Positions 48,660 through 57,317 of a stretch of 64,000 nucleotides of DNA are shown here, piece after piece (positions within the stretch are counted from its first letter, which is position 1; the number at the start of each line of letters is the position of its first letter). The position numbers were made by a program, and so were the translations under genes. The stretch covers positions 248,001-312,000 of the forward strand of contig NZ_JAENHP010000008.1 of NCBI RefSeq assembly GCF_016834655.1, given 5' to 3'. This DNA is from Paractinoplanes ovalisporus (GTDB lineage Bacteria > Actinomycetota > Actinomycetes > Mycobacteriales > Micromonosporaceae). Under the pieces are notes generated by a model. The model had not been told where the DNA came from. It worked only from the letters and a program-made list of their open reading frames with translations, and made no database searches.

Positions 48660-49301
48660 CTACCTGACCCGGCACGAGCCGCCCAACGCATTACAGCCGG
48701 CCGGGCGGGCGTTGCCGCGGCCGCTCTTCGAGGTCTGGAAGCCGAACATGGCCTCGGCTCCGGGGGCCAGGGTGCCGCCGTTGAAGACGAAGCTGCTGCC
48801 CTGCTGGTCGCCGCGGGCGTTCCACACCCCGCGCAGCTGCAGGTTCGCCAGGCCGCTGTGGCTGACCGTGACGCGCCAGTCGATCGGGCGGTCGCCTTCG
48901 TTGACCACCCGGACCGCGGCGACGTAGCCGGAATCCCAGCTCGCGGTGACGCGCAGGGCCGCCTCGACGTCGGTCACCGTGGGAGGCGTCGTGGTCTTGC
49001 GGGGCGAAGGAGACGAGGAGCGGGAGGGCGTCGTGGCACGAGGCCGCGCCGAGGTACGCGTCGGAGAAGGCGAAAGCGAGGGCGAGGGGGAAATCGAGGG
49101 CGGCACAACCGTCGTACGGGAAATGGTTGGCTCTGGGGTGAGAGAGACGGGAGGCACAACCATCGTCATCCCGTTGTTGGCCTCGGCCGGACCGACCGCG
49201 CGCACGGCGATCCAGACGACCAGCAGCACCAGCACCGCCACGCCGAAACTCAGGATGAACCTGGCCGTACCGAACACGCGCACCGAGTGCTTGGCAGCCA
49301 C
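48660..49301 (-). CDS. Membrane-anchored protein with CBM2 (cellulose-binding-like) domain
   Basis: A 213-residue protein. Residues about 12-32 are a membrane helix, about 45-105 a Pro/Ser/Thr-rich linker (SPSPSLSPSPTRTS type), and about 110-205 a family 2 carbohydrate-binding domain (ALRVTASWDSGYVAAVRVVNEGDRPIDWRVTV, LRGVWNARG, GGTLAPGAEAMFGFQ) with exposed Trp residues. The domain faces outward and could bind cellulose or chitin. I take GTG 49301 with an upstream GAGAGG. It sits between smpB and ssrA, 24 bases from the tmRNA 5' end. Confidence 0.8.
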   Translation of the reverse strand: MAAKHSVRVFGTARFILSFGVAVLVLLVVWIAVRAVGPAEANNGMTMVVPPVSLTPEPTISRTTVVPPSISPSPSLSPSPTRTSARPRATTPSRSSSPSPRKTTTPPTVTDVEAALRVTASWDSGYVAAVRVVNEGDRPIDWRVTVSHSGLANLQLRGVWNARGDQQGSSFVFNGGTLAPGAEAMFGFQTSKSGRGNARPAGCNALGGSCRVR

Positions 49302-49384
49302 CCTCGACCTCTCCCGAAACCCGAATCCGAAATCCCACATCGGCGCCGACGATGATCAAAAGTGCCGGCGGGGAAGGGTACCTG

Positions 49385-49861
49385 TCAGCCCATGCCTTTG
49401 GCACGCCGGCCGAGGGCGCGGCTGATCTCCTTCTGAGCGTCGCGGGACGCCAGGTCTTGCCGCTTGTCGTAGCTCTTCTTGCCCTTGGCCAGGCCGATCT
49501 CGACCTTCGCATAGCCGTTGTGGAAGAAGACCTGCAGCGGGACCAGCGTGACACCGTCGTCGCGCAGCTTGTTGCGCATCTTGAGGATCTCCTCGCGGTG
49601 CAGCAGAAGCTTGCGGACGCGCCGCGGCTCGTGGTTGGTCCAGGTGCCCTGGGTGTATTCCGGGATGTGCATCCCGTGCAGGAAGATCTCGCCGTTGTTC
49701 TCGTGGCCGAACGCGTCGACCAGCGAGGCCCGCCCGGCCCGCAACGACTTCACCTCGGTGCCGGTGAGCACCATCCCCGCCTCGTACGTGTCGGTGATGG
49801 TGTAGTCGTGGTAGGCCTTGCGGTTGGAGGCGACGACCTTGCGACCTTGTTCGCGTGGCAT
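49385..49861 (-). CDS. smpB: SsrA-binding protein SmpB
   Basis: A 158-residue RNA-binding protein with the OB-fold sequence KVVASNRKAYHDYTITDTYEAGMVLTGTEVKSLRAGRASLVDAF, GEIFLHGMHIPEY, and the C-terminal basic tail KSYDKRQDLASRDAQKEISRALGRRAK. It carries tmRNA into stalled ribosomes for trans-translation. ATG at 49861. The CBM2-protein gene and ssrA follow on the same strand; the M23 peptidase gene is upstream. Confidence 0.97.
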   Translation of the reverse strand: MPREQGRKVVASNRKAYHDYTITDTYEAGMVLTGTEVKSLRAGRASLVDAFGHENNGEIFLHGMHIPEYTQGTWTNHEPRRVRKLLLHREEILKMRNKLRDDGVTLVPLQVFFHNGYAKVEIGLAKGKKSYDKRQDLASRDAQKEISRALGRRAKGMG

Positions 49862-49917
49862 GCCGCCGAACCCCCTATGGATGTAAGTGACCGAACCTCA
49901 CAAGGTTACTAGGTCGC

Positions 49918-51168
49918 TCAGCACAGACACGGGGGCAGATAGTTCACCGGGTCTCGGGGTGAGCCGTTGAATCGGGTCTCGAAGTGCAGATGGTTGCCGG
50001 TCGAGGCGCCCGTCGTGCCGACCAGGCCGATCACTTCCCCCCGGCGTACGTAATCCCCCTCCTGCACGAGGAATGCCGACTGGTGCCCGTAGCAGGTCTG
50101 GAAGCCGACGCCGCTGATCCGCCCGTGGCTGATGCAGGTGTACCGGCCGTAGCCGCCGGCCCACGAGGCTCTGATCACCCGTCCCGCGGCGGCGGCCCGG
50201 ATGGGTGTGCCCCCGCCGGCCGCGATGTCCATGCCCGCGTGCAGCTGCCAGACGCGGTAGTACGGGTCGTAGCGCCATCCGTAGTTGCTGGACTTCCAGC
50301 CCATCACCGGCATGAGCAGCCGCCCGCCCCCGTACCGGCCGTCGCCCGATTTGAGGGAATAGCCGCGCAGGGCCGCCTCGATGCGCGCCTCCTCGGCCTT
50401 GGCCGCCCGGTAGCGGGCAAGCACGGCGGCGCGCTGTGAGTTGGCCATCTTGAGCGCGTCGGCCCGGGTCTGGGTCAGCTGGGCGAGGGCCTGGCGGGCG
50501 CGCTCGGCGGCGGTCTGGGCGGATCGCGCGGCGGTCAGGCGGTCGCGGGCGTCGGCCTCGGCCTCCTCGGCGGCACGCTTGGCGAGTCCGGCCCGGTCCT
50601 GTTCCGTACGGGCTTCGCGCCGGGCGTCGACGAGGGTGTCCACGTCCTCCTGCTGGGCGCGCATGATCTGGTCGACGATGCTGAGCCGGTCCATCATGTC
50701 GGCCGGCCCGCTCGCGTCGACGAGCACGTTGAGGCGCGCGATGTTGCTGCCCATGTAGCTGGCCGTGGCGATCTCGTCGACCCGATCGCGGGCGGCGTCG
50801 ACCTTGTCCCGGGCCTCGTCGAAACGTCCGGCCACCTTCGCGTACGAATCCCGGGCCGCCTTCGCCTTGCGATTTGCGGTGTTGGAGGCGGCCATGGCGG
50901 CGGCCACCGCGCCCCGTGACGTTGCGACCTTCTTCTGCGCGGCGGGCATGGCCGCGGTCGCCGTCTCGAGTCGCAGGGCGGCCGCCCGGGCCACGTCGGT
51001 GGCGTGTTCGAGCACGGCCTCGGCGCGCTGCACGGCCTTGGCTGCCCGCTCGGCGTCGTCGTTCTTCGGGTCAGCCTGGGCCGGGTGCGGTGCGATCAAC
51101 AGGCCAGCACAAAACGCCAGAAGAGCATATTTAGGGCTATGTCGACGTTTGGACCACACGAAGAGCAC
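49918..51168 (-). CDS. Coiled-coil M23 peptidoglycan peptidase, FtsX partner candidate
   Basis: A 416-residue exported protein. A signal peptide ends near residue 32 (LLIAPHPAQA), residues about 35-265 form a long coiled coil of the RipC/EnvC kind, and the C-terminus (about 290-410) is an M23 endopeptidase with HAGMDIAAG and HLHFE zinc-ligand motifs. Proteins of this shape are activated by FtsX during division. It follows ftsX after about 95 bases with a hairpin between. ATG at 51168. Two Cys pairs near the catalytic domain may form disulphides. Confidence 0.88.
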   Translation of the reverse strand: MLFVWSKRRHSPKYALLAFCAGLLIAPHPAQADPKNDDAERAAKAVQRAEAVLEHATDVARAAALRLETATAAMPAAQKKVATSRGAVAAAMAASNTANRKAKAARDSYAKVAGRFDEARDKVDAARDRVDEIATASYMGSNIARLNVLVDASGPADMMDRLSIVDQIMRAQQEDVDTLVDARREARTEQDRAGLAKRAAEEAEADARDRLTAARSAQTAAERARQALAQLTQTRADALKMANSQRAAVLARYRAAKAEEARIEAALRGYSLKSGDGRYGGGRLLMPVMGWKSSNYGWRYDPYYRVWQLHAGMDIAAGGGTPIRAAAAGRVIRASWAGGYGRYTCISHGRISGVGFQTCYGHQSAFLVQEGDYVRRGEVIGLVGTTGASTGNHLHFETRFNGSPRDPVNYLPPCLC

Positions 51169-51208
51169 CGTAACGCGACCTAAGCCGTCTTACCTCCTAA
51201 AACGCCCA

Positions 51209-51239
51209 ACGGCCGCCTCCCCGAAGAGGAAGCGGCCGT
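51209..51239 (-). terminator. Hairpin between ftsX and the M23 gene
   Basis: ACGGCCGC at 51209-51216 pairs with GCGGCCGT at 51232-51239 across a 15-base loop. On the - strand it follows the ftsX stop by 25 bases and precedes the M23 gene start by 41 bases, so it may separate the two transcripts or lower expression of the hydrolase. Confidence 0.6.
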
Positions 51240-51263
51240 GGCGTGATTGCAGCGTCGGGGGCG

Positions 51264-52139
51264 TCAGACCTTGAGATAGAAGCGCAGCGTGACCCACGCC
51301 GTGACGGCGCTGACCAGGGCACCGACGCCGGCGAGCAGCGGCAGCATGAGCCACACGTTGCCGTTGTCGATCGGCGTCAGGATGTTCGTGAGCGCCTGCA
51401 ACTTGTTGTCGAACAGCACGATCTTGCTGACGAACAGGGCGACGAAGCCGAGCACCGCGCCGATCAGGCCGGCGACCACCGCCTCGAGCACGAACGGCGC
51501 CTGGATGAACCAGTTCGACGCGCCGACCAGCTTCATGACGGCGACCTCGCGGCGCTTGCTGTACGCGGCGACCTGGATCGTGTTTCCGACCAGCAGCAGC
51601 GCGGCCAACGCCATCACCCCCGCGACCACCAGCGCACCGACCTGGATGGCGTTGAAGATGTTGAACACCTTGTCGAGCAGCGCACGCTGGTCGATGATGT
51701 CCTGAATGCCCTCCATCGGGCTCATCTGGTCGGTGAACGTCTTGTAGGTCTCGGGGTTCTTCAGCTTGACCCGGAACGACTCAGGCAGGCTGTTGGGGCC
51801 GACCGACTTGACGAACTCGGGCGAGTCCTTCCACAGCTCCTGGAACCGCTTGAGGGCTTCCTCACGGGTCTCGTAGGTCTTCCCGGCGACCAGAGGGTTG
51901 GACGAGATCGCGCTGTCGATCGCCGTGCGCTGGGCCTCGGTGACGTCGGTGCGAAGGAAGATCGAGACCTCGATCTCGCCGTAGTAGTAGTTCTTCATCT
52001 GGTCGACCTGCATGTAGAGCAGCACACTCGCGCCCAGCATGGTCAGCGAGACCGACATGGTGATGATCATGGCGACCGTCATCGTGACGTTGCGCCACAG
52101 GCCCACCAGGACCTCGTTGAGGACGTACTTCAAGCGCAT
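51264..52139 (-). CDS. ftsX: Cell division membrane protein FtsX
   Basis: A 291-residue protein with four membrane helices: one near residue 25, then three in the last 130 residues. The large loop between helix 1 and 2 (about 50-170) is the extracellular domain that binds wall hydrolases, and carries EVSIFLRTDVTEAQR. The C-terminal half has the FtsX/MacB-type permease motif (REVAVMKLVGASNWFIQAPF). It forms an ABC-type complex with FtsE. ATG at 52139, 64 bases after ftsE. Confidence 0.96.
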   Translation of the reverse strand: MRLKYVLNEVLVGLWRNVTMTVAMIITMSVSLTMLGASVLLYMQVDQMKNYYYGEIEVSIFLRTDVTEAQRTAIDSAISSNPLVAGKTYETREEALKRFQELWKDSPEFVKSVGPNSLPESFRVKLKNPETYKTFTDQMSPMEGIQDIIDQRALLDKVFNIFNAIQVGALVVAGVMALAALLLVGNTIQVAAYSKRREVAVMKLVGASNWFIQAPFVLEAVVAGLIGAVLGFVALFVSKIVLFDNKLQALTNILTPIDNGNVWLMLPLLAGVGALVSAVTAWVTLRFYLKV

Positions 52140-52203
52140 CGGGGGGTTCCTTCCGGGACTCCGCGCATTTCAGGTTCAGTCTGGGGAATGGACGGAGCCG
52201 GGC

Positions 52204-52884
52204 TCAGCCGTAGACGCCGCGAGCCTGGTCGCGGACGATGCGGCCACTCTCGATCTCGATGACGCGGCGGCGCATCTGGTTCACGATGTTGGAGTCGTGG
52301 GTGACCATGACGACCGTCGTGCCGGTGCGGTTGATCCGGTCCAGCAATCGCATGATCTCGATCGACGTGTCCGGGTCGAGGTTTCCGGTGGGCTCGTCGG
52401 CGAGCAGGATCAGCGGGCGGTTCACAAAAGCCCGGGCGACCGCGACACGCTGCTGTTCACCACCGGAGAGCTCGTGGGGGTAGCGGTGCTCCTTGCCGCC
52501 GAGGCCGACCAGTTCGAGAACCTCGGGCACGACCCGCCGGGAGACGGCCTTGGTCTTGCCGATGACCTCCAGGGCGAAGGCCACGTTCTCGTACGCGGTG
52601 CGGTTGGGCAGCAGGCGGAAATCCTGGAACACGCAGCCGATGGAGCGGCGGAAGTGAGGGATCTTCCAGGATCGGATGGAGGTGACGTCCTTGGCGTTCA
52701 CCATCACCTTGCCCTGCGTGGGCGACACCTCGTGCAGCAGAAGCTTGATGATGGTCGACTTGCCGGAACCGGAGGGGCCGATGAAGAAGACGAACTCACC
52801 CTTCTCGATACCGACGCTGACATCGTCCAGCGACGGCCGAGACGCCTTCGGGTACGTCTTCGTCACGTTCTCGAGCTGAATCAC
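52204..52884 (-). CDS. ftsE: Cell division ATP-binding protein FtsE
   Basis: A 226-residue ABC ATPase with Walker A GPSGSGKST, Q-loop (VFQDFRLLPNRTAYENVAF), signature LSGGEQQRVAVARAF, Walker B LLADEPTGNLD and switch His in VTHD. The short length and N-terminal VIQLENVTKTYP fit FtsE. It drives FtsX to activate septal wall hydrolases. GTG at 52884; upstream residues in frame are not conserved. Encoded between prfB and ftsX as in most actinobacteria. Confidence 0.97.
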   Translation of the reverse strand: MIQLENVTKTYPKASRPSLDDVSVGIEKGEFVFFIGPSGSGKSTIIKLLLHEVSPTQGKVMVNAKDVTSIRSWKIPHFRRSIGCVFQDFRLLPNRTAYENVAFALEVIGKTKAVSRRVVPEVLELVGLGGKEHRYPHELSGGEQQRVAVARAFVNRPLILLADEPTGNLDPDTSIEIMRLLDRINRTGTTVVMVTHDSNIVNQMRRRVIEIESGRIVRDQARGVYG

Positions 52885-53032
52885 GGGAACGGAGTCTACG
52901 CGGTGTAACGAAAACGCCAACCCCGCCGGGTCCGCCATTCTGCGCGTCCGGTGAAGAAACTCAACCCCCGGACGACGGCGGCCCACCGTTCGTCCGGGAG
53001 CCGTCGCCGTCCGTAGACGATCTTGCCGGGCG

Positions 53033-54151
53033 TTACGCCGAGGCGGCCTTCTGCGACTGCTTGCGCCAGCGGATGCCGGCCTCGATGAACTCGTCGAGGT
53101 CGCCGTCGAAAACGTTCGACGGGTTGCCCGTCTCCTGCTCAGTGCGCAGATCCTTGACCATCTGGTAGGGGTGCAGCACGTACGACCGCATCTGGTCACC
53201 CCATGATCCGGTGGTGTCCTGCTTGAGGCCCGCGAGCTTCGCCTCTTCCTCCTGGCGCTTGCGCTCGAGCAGCCGCGCCTGGAGCACGCGCATGGCCGAG
53301 GCCTTGTTCTGAAGCTGCGACTTCTCGTTCTGACACGTCACGACGATGCCGGTCGGAATGTGCGTCAGCCGCACAGCGGAGTCGGTGGTGTTAACGCTCT
53401 GTCCACCAGGACCCGACGAACGGTAGACGTCGACGCGGAGCTCGTTCTCGGGGATGTCGATGTGGTCGGTCTGCTCGACCACGGGCATCACCTCGACGCC
53501 GGCGAAGCTCGTCTGGCGGCGGCCCTGGTTGTCGAACGGGCTGATCCGCACCAGGCGGTGGGTGCCCGATTCCACACTCAACGTCCCATAGGCGTACGGG
53601 ACCTTGACCGCGAAGGTGGCCGACTTGAGCCCCGCCTCTTCGGCGTAGGAGGTGTCGTAGACCTCGGTGGGGTACCCGTGCCGCTCGGCCCAGCGCAGGT
53701 ACATCCGCATGAGCATCTCGGCGAAGTCGGCCGCGTCGACACCGCCGGCGCCGGCCCGGATCGCCACCACTGCTTCGCGGGAGTCGTACTCCCCCGAGAG
53801 CAGGGTGCGTACTTCCATCTCCTCGATGGCCTTGCCCAGCCCGACGATCTCTTCACCGACCTCGTCGAGGGAGTCGGCGTCGTCCTCCGACTGGGCCAGC
53901 TCGAGAAGGGTGTTGGCGTCGTCGAGACGCGAACGCAGACGCTCCAGACGCGAGATCTCGCCGGAGACGTACGAAAGGCGGCTGTTGACCTCTTGCGCCC
54001 GGGTCTGGTCGTCCCACAGGTCGGGTGCGGACGCCTGCTCCTCGAGGTCCGCCTTGTCGCGCCGCAGCTTGTCGACGTCCAGGACGTTCTCGATATTGCG
54101 CAGGGTGGCGTCGAGGGTCTTGAGTTGCTCGGGATAGTCGGCAGCGGTCAC
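53033..54151 (-). CDS. prfB: Peptide chain release factor 2
   Basis: A 372-residue class I release factor. The stop-codon recognition SPF tripeptide is in RISPFDNQGRR and the catalytic GGQ in SSGPGGQSVN. The early coiled coil (ENVLDVDKLRRDKADLEEQAS) and total length are typical. The frame is continuous with no internal UGA, so there is no autoregulatory frameshift here. I use GTG 54151; a TTG at 54160 is possible. Release at UGA and UAA codons. Confidence 0.96.
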   Translation of the reverse strand: MTAADYPEQLKTLDATLRNIENVLDVDKLRRDKADLEEQASAPDLWDDQTRAQEVNSRLSYVSGEISRLERLRSRLDDANTLLELAQSEDDADSLDEVGEEIVGLGKAIEEMEVRTLLSGEYDSREAVVAIRAGAGGVDAADFAEMLMRMYLRWAERHGYPTEVYDTSYAEEAGLKSATFAVKVPYAYGTLSVESGTHRLVRISPFDNQGRRQTSFAGVEVMPVVEQTDHIDIPENELRVDVYRSSGPGGQSVNTTDSAVRLTHIPTGIVVTCQNEKSQLQNKASAMRVLQARLLERKRQEEEAKLAGLKQDTTGSWGDQMRSYVLHPYQMVKDLRTEQETGNPSNVFDGDLDEFIEAGIRWRKQSQKAASA

Positions 54152-54215
54152 AACAGTCAAGACTACGCCGCCCCGCACAGAAAGCTGGTCGGGGCGGCGC
54201 AGTATCAGTCGGAGG

Positions 54216-54731
54216 TCAGCCGGCCGGAGCGATCTTGAGCCAGCTCAGCGCCGCCTTGTGATAGGCGACGGCGAACTCGAGGGCCGCGGCGCCGTACTGG
54301 TCGCCCGCCTTCTTGGCCTCCTTCGCCTGTTCCTTGGCCATCGCCATGGCCTCGGCGTGGTACTCACTGGCACCGCTGTAGAGGGTTTGCAACTGGGTAC
54401 CGCTGTGCTGCTCGCCGAAGGCGACCCGCAGCGCGACCGGGTTGCGCAGTGCATCCCGGCCCGGGGCCTCGGCAAGCCACCGGCTGAAGGCTCGCTTGCC
54501 GGCGGCGGTGATGGCGTAGGGCTGGCTTGATCGGGGGCCGGGTTTGCCGAGACGGACGTAGCCCATTTCGGCGAGAACCGGCAATTCGCGGTAGACCTGG
54601 CTCCGCGTCATCGACCAGTATGGCCCGAGACGGCGTTCGGCAGCCGCCATGAGCTGTCCGCCGGTCATCGGCCCCTCGTGAAGCAGGCCGAGCAGTGCGG
54701 CAGCCGTGGGATTGATTTGAGAGTCGGGCAT
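54216..54731 (-). CDS. PadR-family transcriptional regulator
   Basis: A 171-residue regulator with a PadR winged helix (ALLGLLHEGPMTGGQLMAAAERRLGPYWSMTRSQVYRELPVLAEMGYVRLGKPGPRSSQPYAITAAGKRAFSRWL) and a C-terminal helical domain (about residues 95-165) for dimerisation. The ATG at 54731 follows an AGAAGG site. It ends 65 bases before prfB. Its target is unknown; the long upstream gap contains short symmetric elements (see next entry). Confidence 0.88.
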   Translation of the reverse strand: MPDSQINPTAAALLGLLHEGPMTGGQLMAAAERRLGPYWSMTRSQVYRELPVLAEMGYVRLGKPGPRSSQPYAITAAGKRAFSRWLAEAPGRDALRNPVALRVAFGEQHSGTQLQTLYSGASEYHAEAMAMAKEQAKEAKKAGDQYGAAALEFAVAYHKAALSWLKIAPAG

Positions 54732-55075
54732 GCCTTCTAAGCTGCCACTTTGTAGCGCCGACGTCCAGGATTTCGCCCGATCCGTCCAGTTTGCGTCTCC
54801 ACAAGCGACTGTCCCGCACAGACAGTCCGACCACGAGGGTCGAGACGGCGCGTTCTCCCGAAAATCTGGCTCTTGACCAGCTAAAATGGTCCTAGCCAAA
54901 CGGTCAGACGGCGATGCCGGGCAGGAAATACCCGAAAACCGGACAGACGGCCCCTCCGGAACGGGTACGTTCCCAACAATCACGACAATCGACTCCGTTT
55001 TGCCACCGGTGACGTGGCTCCGGGCCCTTTCGGGGTCACTCCGGCCCCGGAGGATCGCCGCGTACCCTGAGCCTC
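54732..55075. promoter_or_regulatory. Divergent upstream region of PadR and membrane protein genes
   Basis: A 344-base gap with no gene. It has a TTGACC box at about 54874 and a small GACCA/TGGTC inverted repeat around 54876-54892, either of which could be promoter or PadR-operator parts. Only weak symmetry is visible elsewhere. Confidence 0.35.
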
Positions 55076-56161
55076 ATGTCATCCCAGGAGGTCGCACCGG
55101 CCCCGAAGCCGGCTGCCGCCGCCACGTCGAACGGTTTTCTTCTGGCGGCGCTCACGCTGATCTGGATGGGCGCCATGCTCTGGTCGGCGCGCGCCACGAT
55201 CACCGGCCGCATCGACGCCGAGATGGAAGTGACCTCCACGGCATACGCGTTGCCCGGCGCCATCTCGGCCGCCCTCGTCACCGGGTCCACGGTGGCGCTC
55301 GCGGTCCTGGCGCTGATGAGCCGCCGCGGTGAGCTCGGCGCGAGCACCCGCTTCGCGATCGCCACCGGCAGCGGCCTGCTCGTCGGCGTGCTCGGCGCGC
55401 TGGTCATCGTCACGATCAACACCGAGGGCTGGCTGTACGCCGTGACCGGCGGCACGGTCGCCGCGGCCGCCACGATCGGCGGGGCGCTGGCCGGCTTCCG
55501 CATCCCCCGGGTGGTCAACGCGGTGGGCTGGGCCTCGGTGGCCGTGTTCGTGGTCGGGTTCGTGCTGAGCTTCTTCCAGGGCCCGCTGCTCGACGCGCTC
55601 AGCTCCAGCGAGACGCGCTCACAGGCCAACGCTTCACAGTGGTATTCGTACGGCCAGGGTGTGCTCAGTGGTCTCGCGGCCGGCCTGATGTCCTACCAGG
55701 TTCTTCGCCGGGCGCGTCGCCGCTCGGACGAGTTGGACGTGCCGTGGCCGTTCTACGGTCTCGCCGGGGCCGGCGCCGGCCTGCTGCTGGTGGTCGCCGA
55801 GATCCTGACCCGTACGGCCGGCAGCCGGGTGCTCGACCTGGCGGGCCGGGTGAGCGAGCTCGAGACCGTGGTCCAGCAGATGCTGAGCGGGGCCCGCCTG
55901 AACAGCGCCCTGATCATCCTGTTCGTCGGAGCTTTGTCCGCCACGATCGCGGTGGGCCGCACGATCAGCCCCGCTGCCGAGGAAGAGGACGAGCCCGCCG
56001 CGCCCGCGCCGAAGCCGACCGCCGCCTCCAAGCCGGCCGCTTCCGAGCCGGCCGCTTCTGAGCCGGCCGAGTCCTCCGACGAGGACGAGGACAGCGATGA
56101 CGAGCCGTCCGCGGGTGGCGCGCCCGTCAAGTCCCAGGCCCGGCCGTCCAGCGCTTCCTGA
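55076..56161 (+). CDS. Hypothetical polytopic membrane protein with acidic tail
   Basis: A 361-residue protein with about eight membrane helices in residues 18-300 and an Ala/Pro/Glu/Ser-rich cytosolic tail (about 300-361) containing repeats of (S/A)-x-P-A-A-S-E-P and a run of Glu and Asp. No known transporter or enzyme motif is seen. ATG at 55076. The last 30 bases of the gene are duplicated 79 bases downstream. Confidence 0.78.
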   Translation: MSSQEVAPAPKPAAAATSNGFLLAALTLIWMGAMLWSARATITGRIDAEMEVTSTAYALPGAISAALVTGSTVALAVLALMSRRGELGASTRFAIATGSGLLVGVLGALVIVTINTEGWLYAVTGGTVAAAATIGGALAGFRIPRVVNAVGWASVAVFVVGFVLSFFQGPLLDALSSSETRSQANASQWYSYGQGVLSGLAAGLMSYQVLRRARRRSDELDVPWPFYGLAGAGAGLLLVVAEILTRTAGSRVLDLAGRVSELETVVQQMLSGARLNSALIILFVGALSATIAVGRTISPAAEEEDEPAAPAPKPTAASKPAASEPAASEPAESSDEDEDSDDEPSAGGAPVKSQARPSSAS

Positions 56162-56234
56162 CCCTCCGCACCGCGTGGCGCCGAACCGCTTCCCGGCGGC
56201 GGCGTGTTCGGCCCAGGCCCGGCCGTCCAGCGCT
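56133..56234. repeat. 23-bp direct repeat of gene 3' end
   Basis: Bases 56133-56155, inside the last codons of the membrane protein gene, recur exactly at 56212-56234 in the gap that follows. The arrangement resembles the 3'-end duplications at 30796 and 58609. Confidence 0.85.
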
Positions 56235-56324
56235 CCGTAACCACTTTCCTGTGGTGCCCGCGCCTTGGGGCGGCTCCGAGCGTGCTGAATGCCGCATCGC
56301 GGCGACGTGCTCGGGCCGGGCTTC

Positions 56325-56834
56325 CTAGATGAGCTCGTCGAGCTCGGTCACCGCGTACCACTCCAACTCGTGGTCCTCGGCGCCGTCGACGGTGAACTGG
56401 GCGTCGGGGTCGCCCGCGGCCGCCTCGTCGACCACCTCGGCGGCCGCTGCCACCGACTCGGCCGCGTCCGCACTGTCGACGTGGATCGAGGCGACCTCTT
56501 TGATCGACACCGGCTGCGGCAGCCTCACGGTGCTCGACCCGAGCTCGACGTCTTCCCGCACGAGCGCCGTCGACGGCACGTCGGCCGAGACCACAACACG
56601 CCGGCGAGGGGCCTCGGCGTCGAGGCGCAGCAGGTGGAGCGCACCCTGGGCGGCCCGCGTGAAGGCGACGTATTCCAGCTCCTCCTCGTCGCCCTCGGCA
56701 TACCACTCCCGGAGCGCGGGCGTCACGGCGTGCGCCTCCAGCGGCCCGGCCCCCAGCTGCCCGTCGGCCCGCAGGGCAGCCAGCATCGGCACGGTGGCCG
56801 GCACATAGACCCGGACCAGCTCGGTGATCGGCAC
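56325..56834 (-). CDS. DUF6912-family protein
   Basis: A 169-residue protein. The start ITELVRVYVPATVPMLAALRADGQLGAGPLEAHAVTPALREWYAEGDEEELEYVAFTRAAQGALHLL matches the conserved actinobacterial DUF6912 pattern, and a second domain carries the ADVPSTALVREDVELGSSTVRLPQPVSIKEVASIHVD strands. Function unknown. The GTG at 56834 has GGAGG four bases upstream and is preferred to an ATG at 56897. Confidence 0.82.
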   Translation of the reverse strand: MPITELVRVYVPATVPMLAALRADGQLGAGPLEAHAVTPALREWYAEGDEEELEYVAFTRAAQGALHLLRLDAEAPRRRVVVSADVPSTALVREDVELGSSTVRLPQPVSIKEVASIHVDSADAAESVAAAAEVVDEAAAGDPDAQFTVDGAEDHELEWYAVTELDELI

Positions 56835-57101
56835 GTCTCCTCCAGCGGTTGGACCGTCCCCGTAGTACACCGCCACAGCAGTCCGGGGTAGGCCCATTCC
56901 ACCAGTCGTGTCCGTATCGTGGCCCGCCGGGTCGTCCAAGCCTGTGGACAACCCGGCAATGTGGATAACTCCGGGCACCGCGCCACCGTCGAGTAGGGTC
57001 AGCCCCATCTATTTTCCCTGGGTGGGCGGGGGAGGCGGCGGCTGCTCCAGAAAATAGATCTTGTCGGCGTGACGAGGCGGCCGGGCGGCTCGGACGCGGG
57101 G

Positions 57102-57300
57102 AGCCGCAGCCGGCAGCCAAGTCGATAACCAGCCGCACGCCACGGCGACGGGCAGCCACAGCCGGCAGCCAAGGCGATCGCCAACCGCACGCCACGGCGA
57201 CGCGGAGCCACAGCCGGCAGCCAAGGCGATCACCAACCGCACGCCACGGCGACGGGGAGCCGCTGCCGGCTGCCAACCGCACCCCACGGCGACCGGTACG
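57102..57300. repeat. Tandem repeat, 52-bp exact period, nearly four copies
   Basis: Copies begin at 57102, 57154, 57206 and 57258 (the last partial). The unit contains AGCCGGCAGCCAA and CGCACGCCACGGCGACG blocks. It fills most of the gap between DUF6912 and the rhodanese gene and keeps long frames open on the - strand that I consider artefacts. Confidence 0.93.
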
Positions 57301-57317
57301 GCGGCGGCCCTGGTCGA

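Noticed and set aside
48447..48667. Short open frames within the tmRNA gene
   Set aside because: They lie on the opposite strand of a confident tmRNA and have no coding features.
53033..54151. Programmed frameshift in prfB
   Set aside because: The frame is open from start to stop without an in-frame UGA near codon 25.
5426..57300. Tandem repeats as CRISPR arrays
   Set aside because: Periods of 23-60 bases are contiguous imperfect copies with no unique spacers between conserved repeats.
57009..57317. Long - strand frame covering the 52-bp repeat
   Set aside because: It is an artefact of a repeat unit length that leaves frames open; the translation is a low-complexity Arg/Ala/Gly/Trp pattern that changes with each copy.
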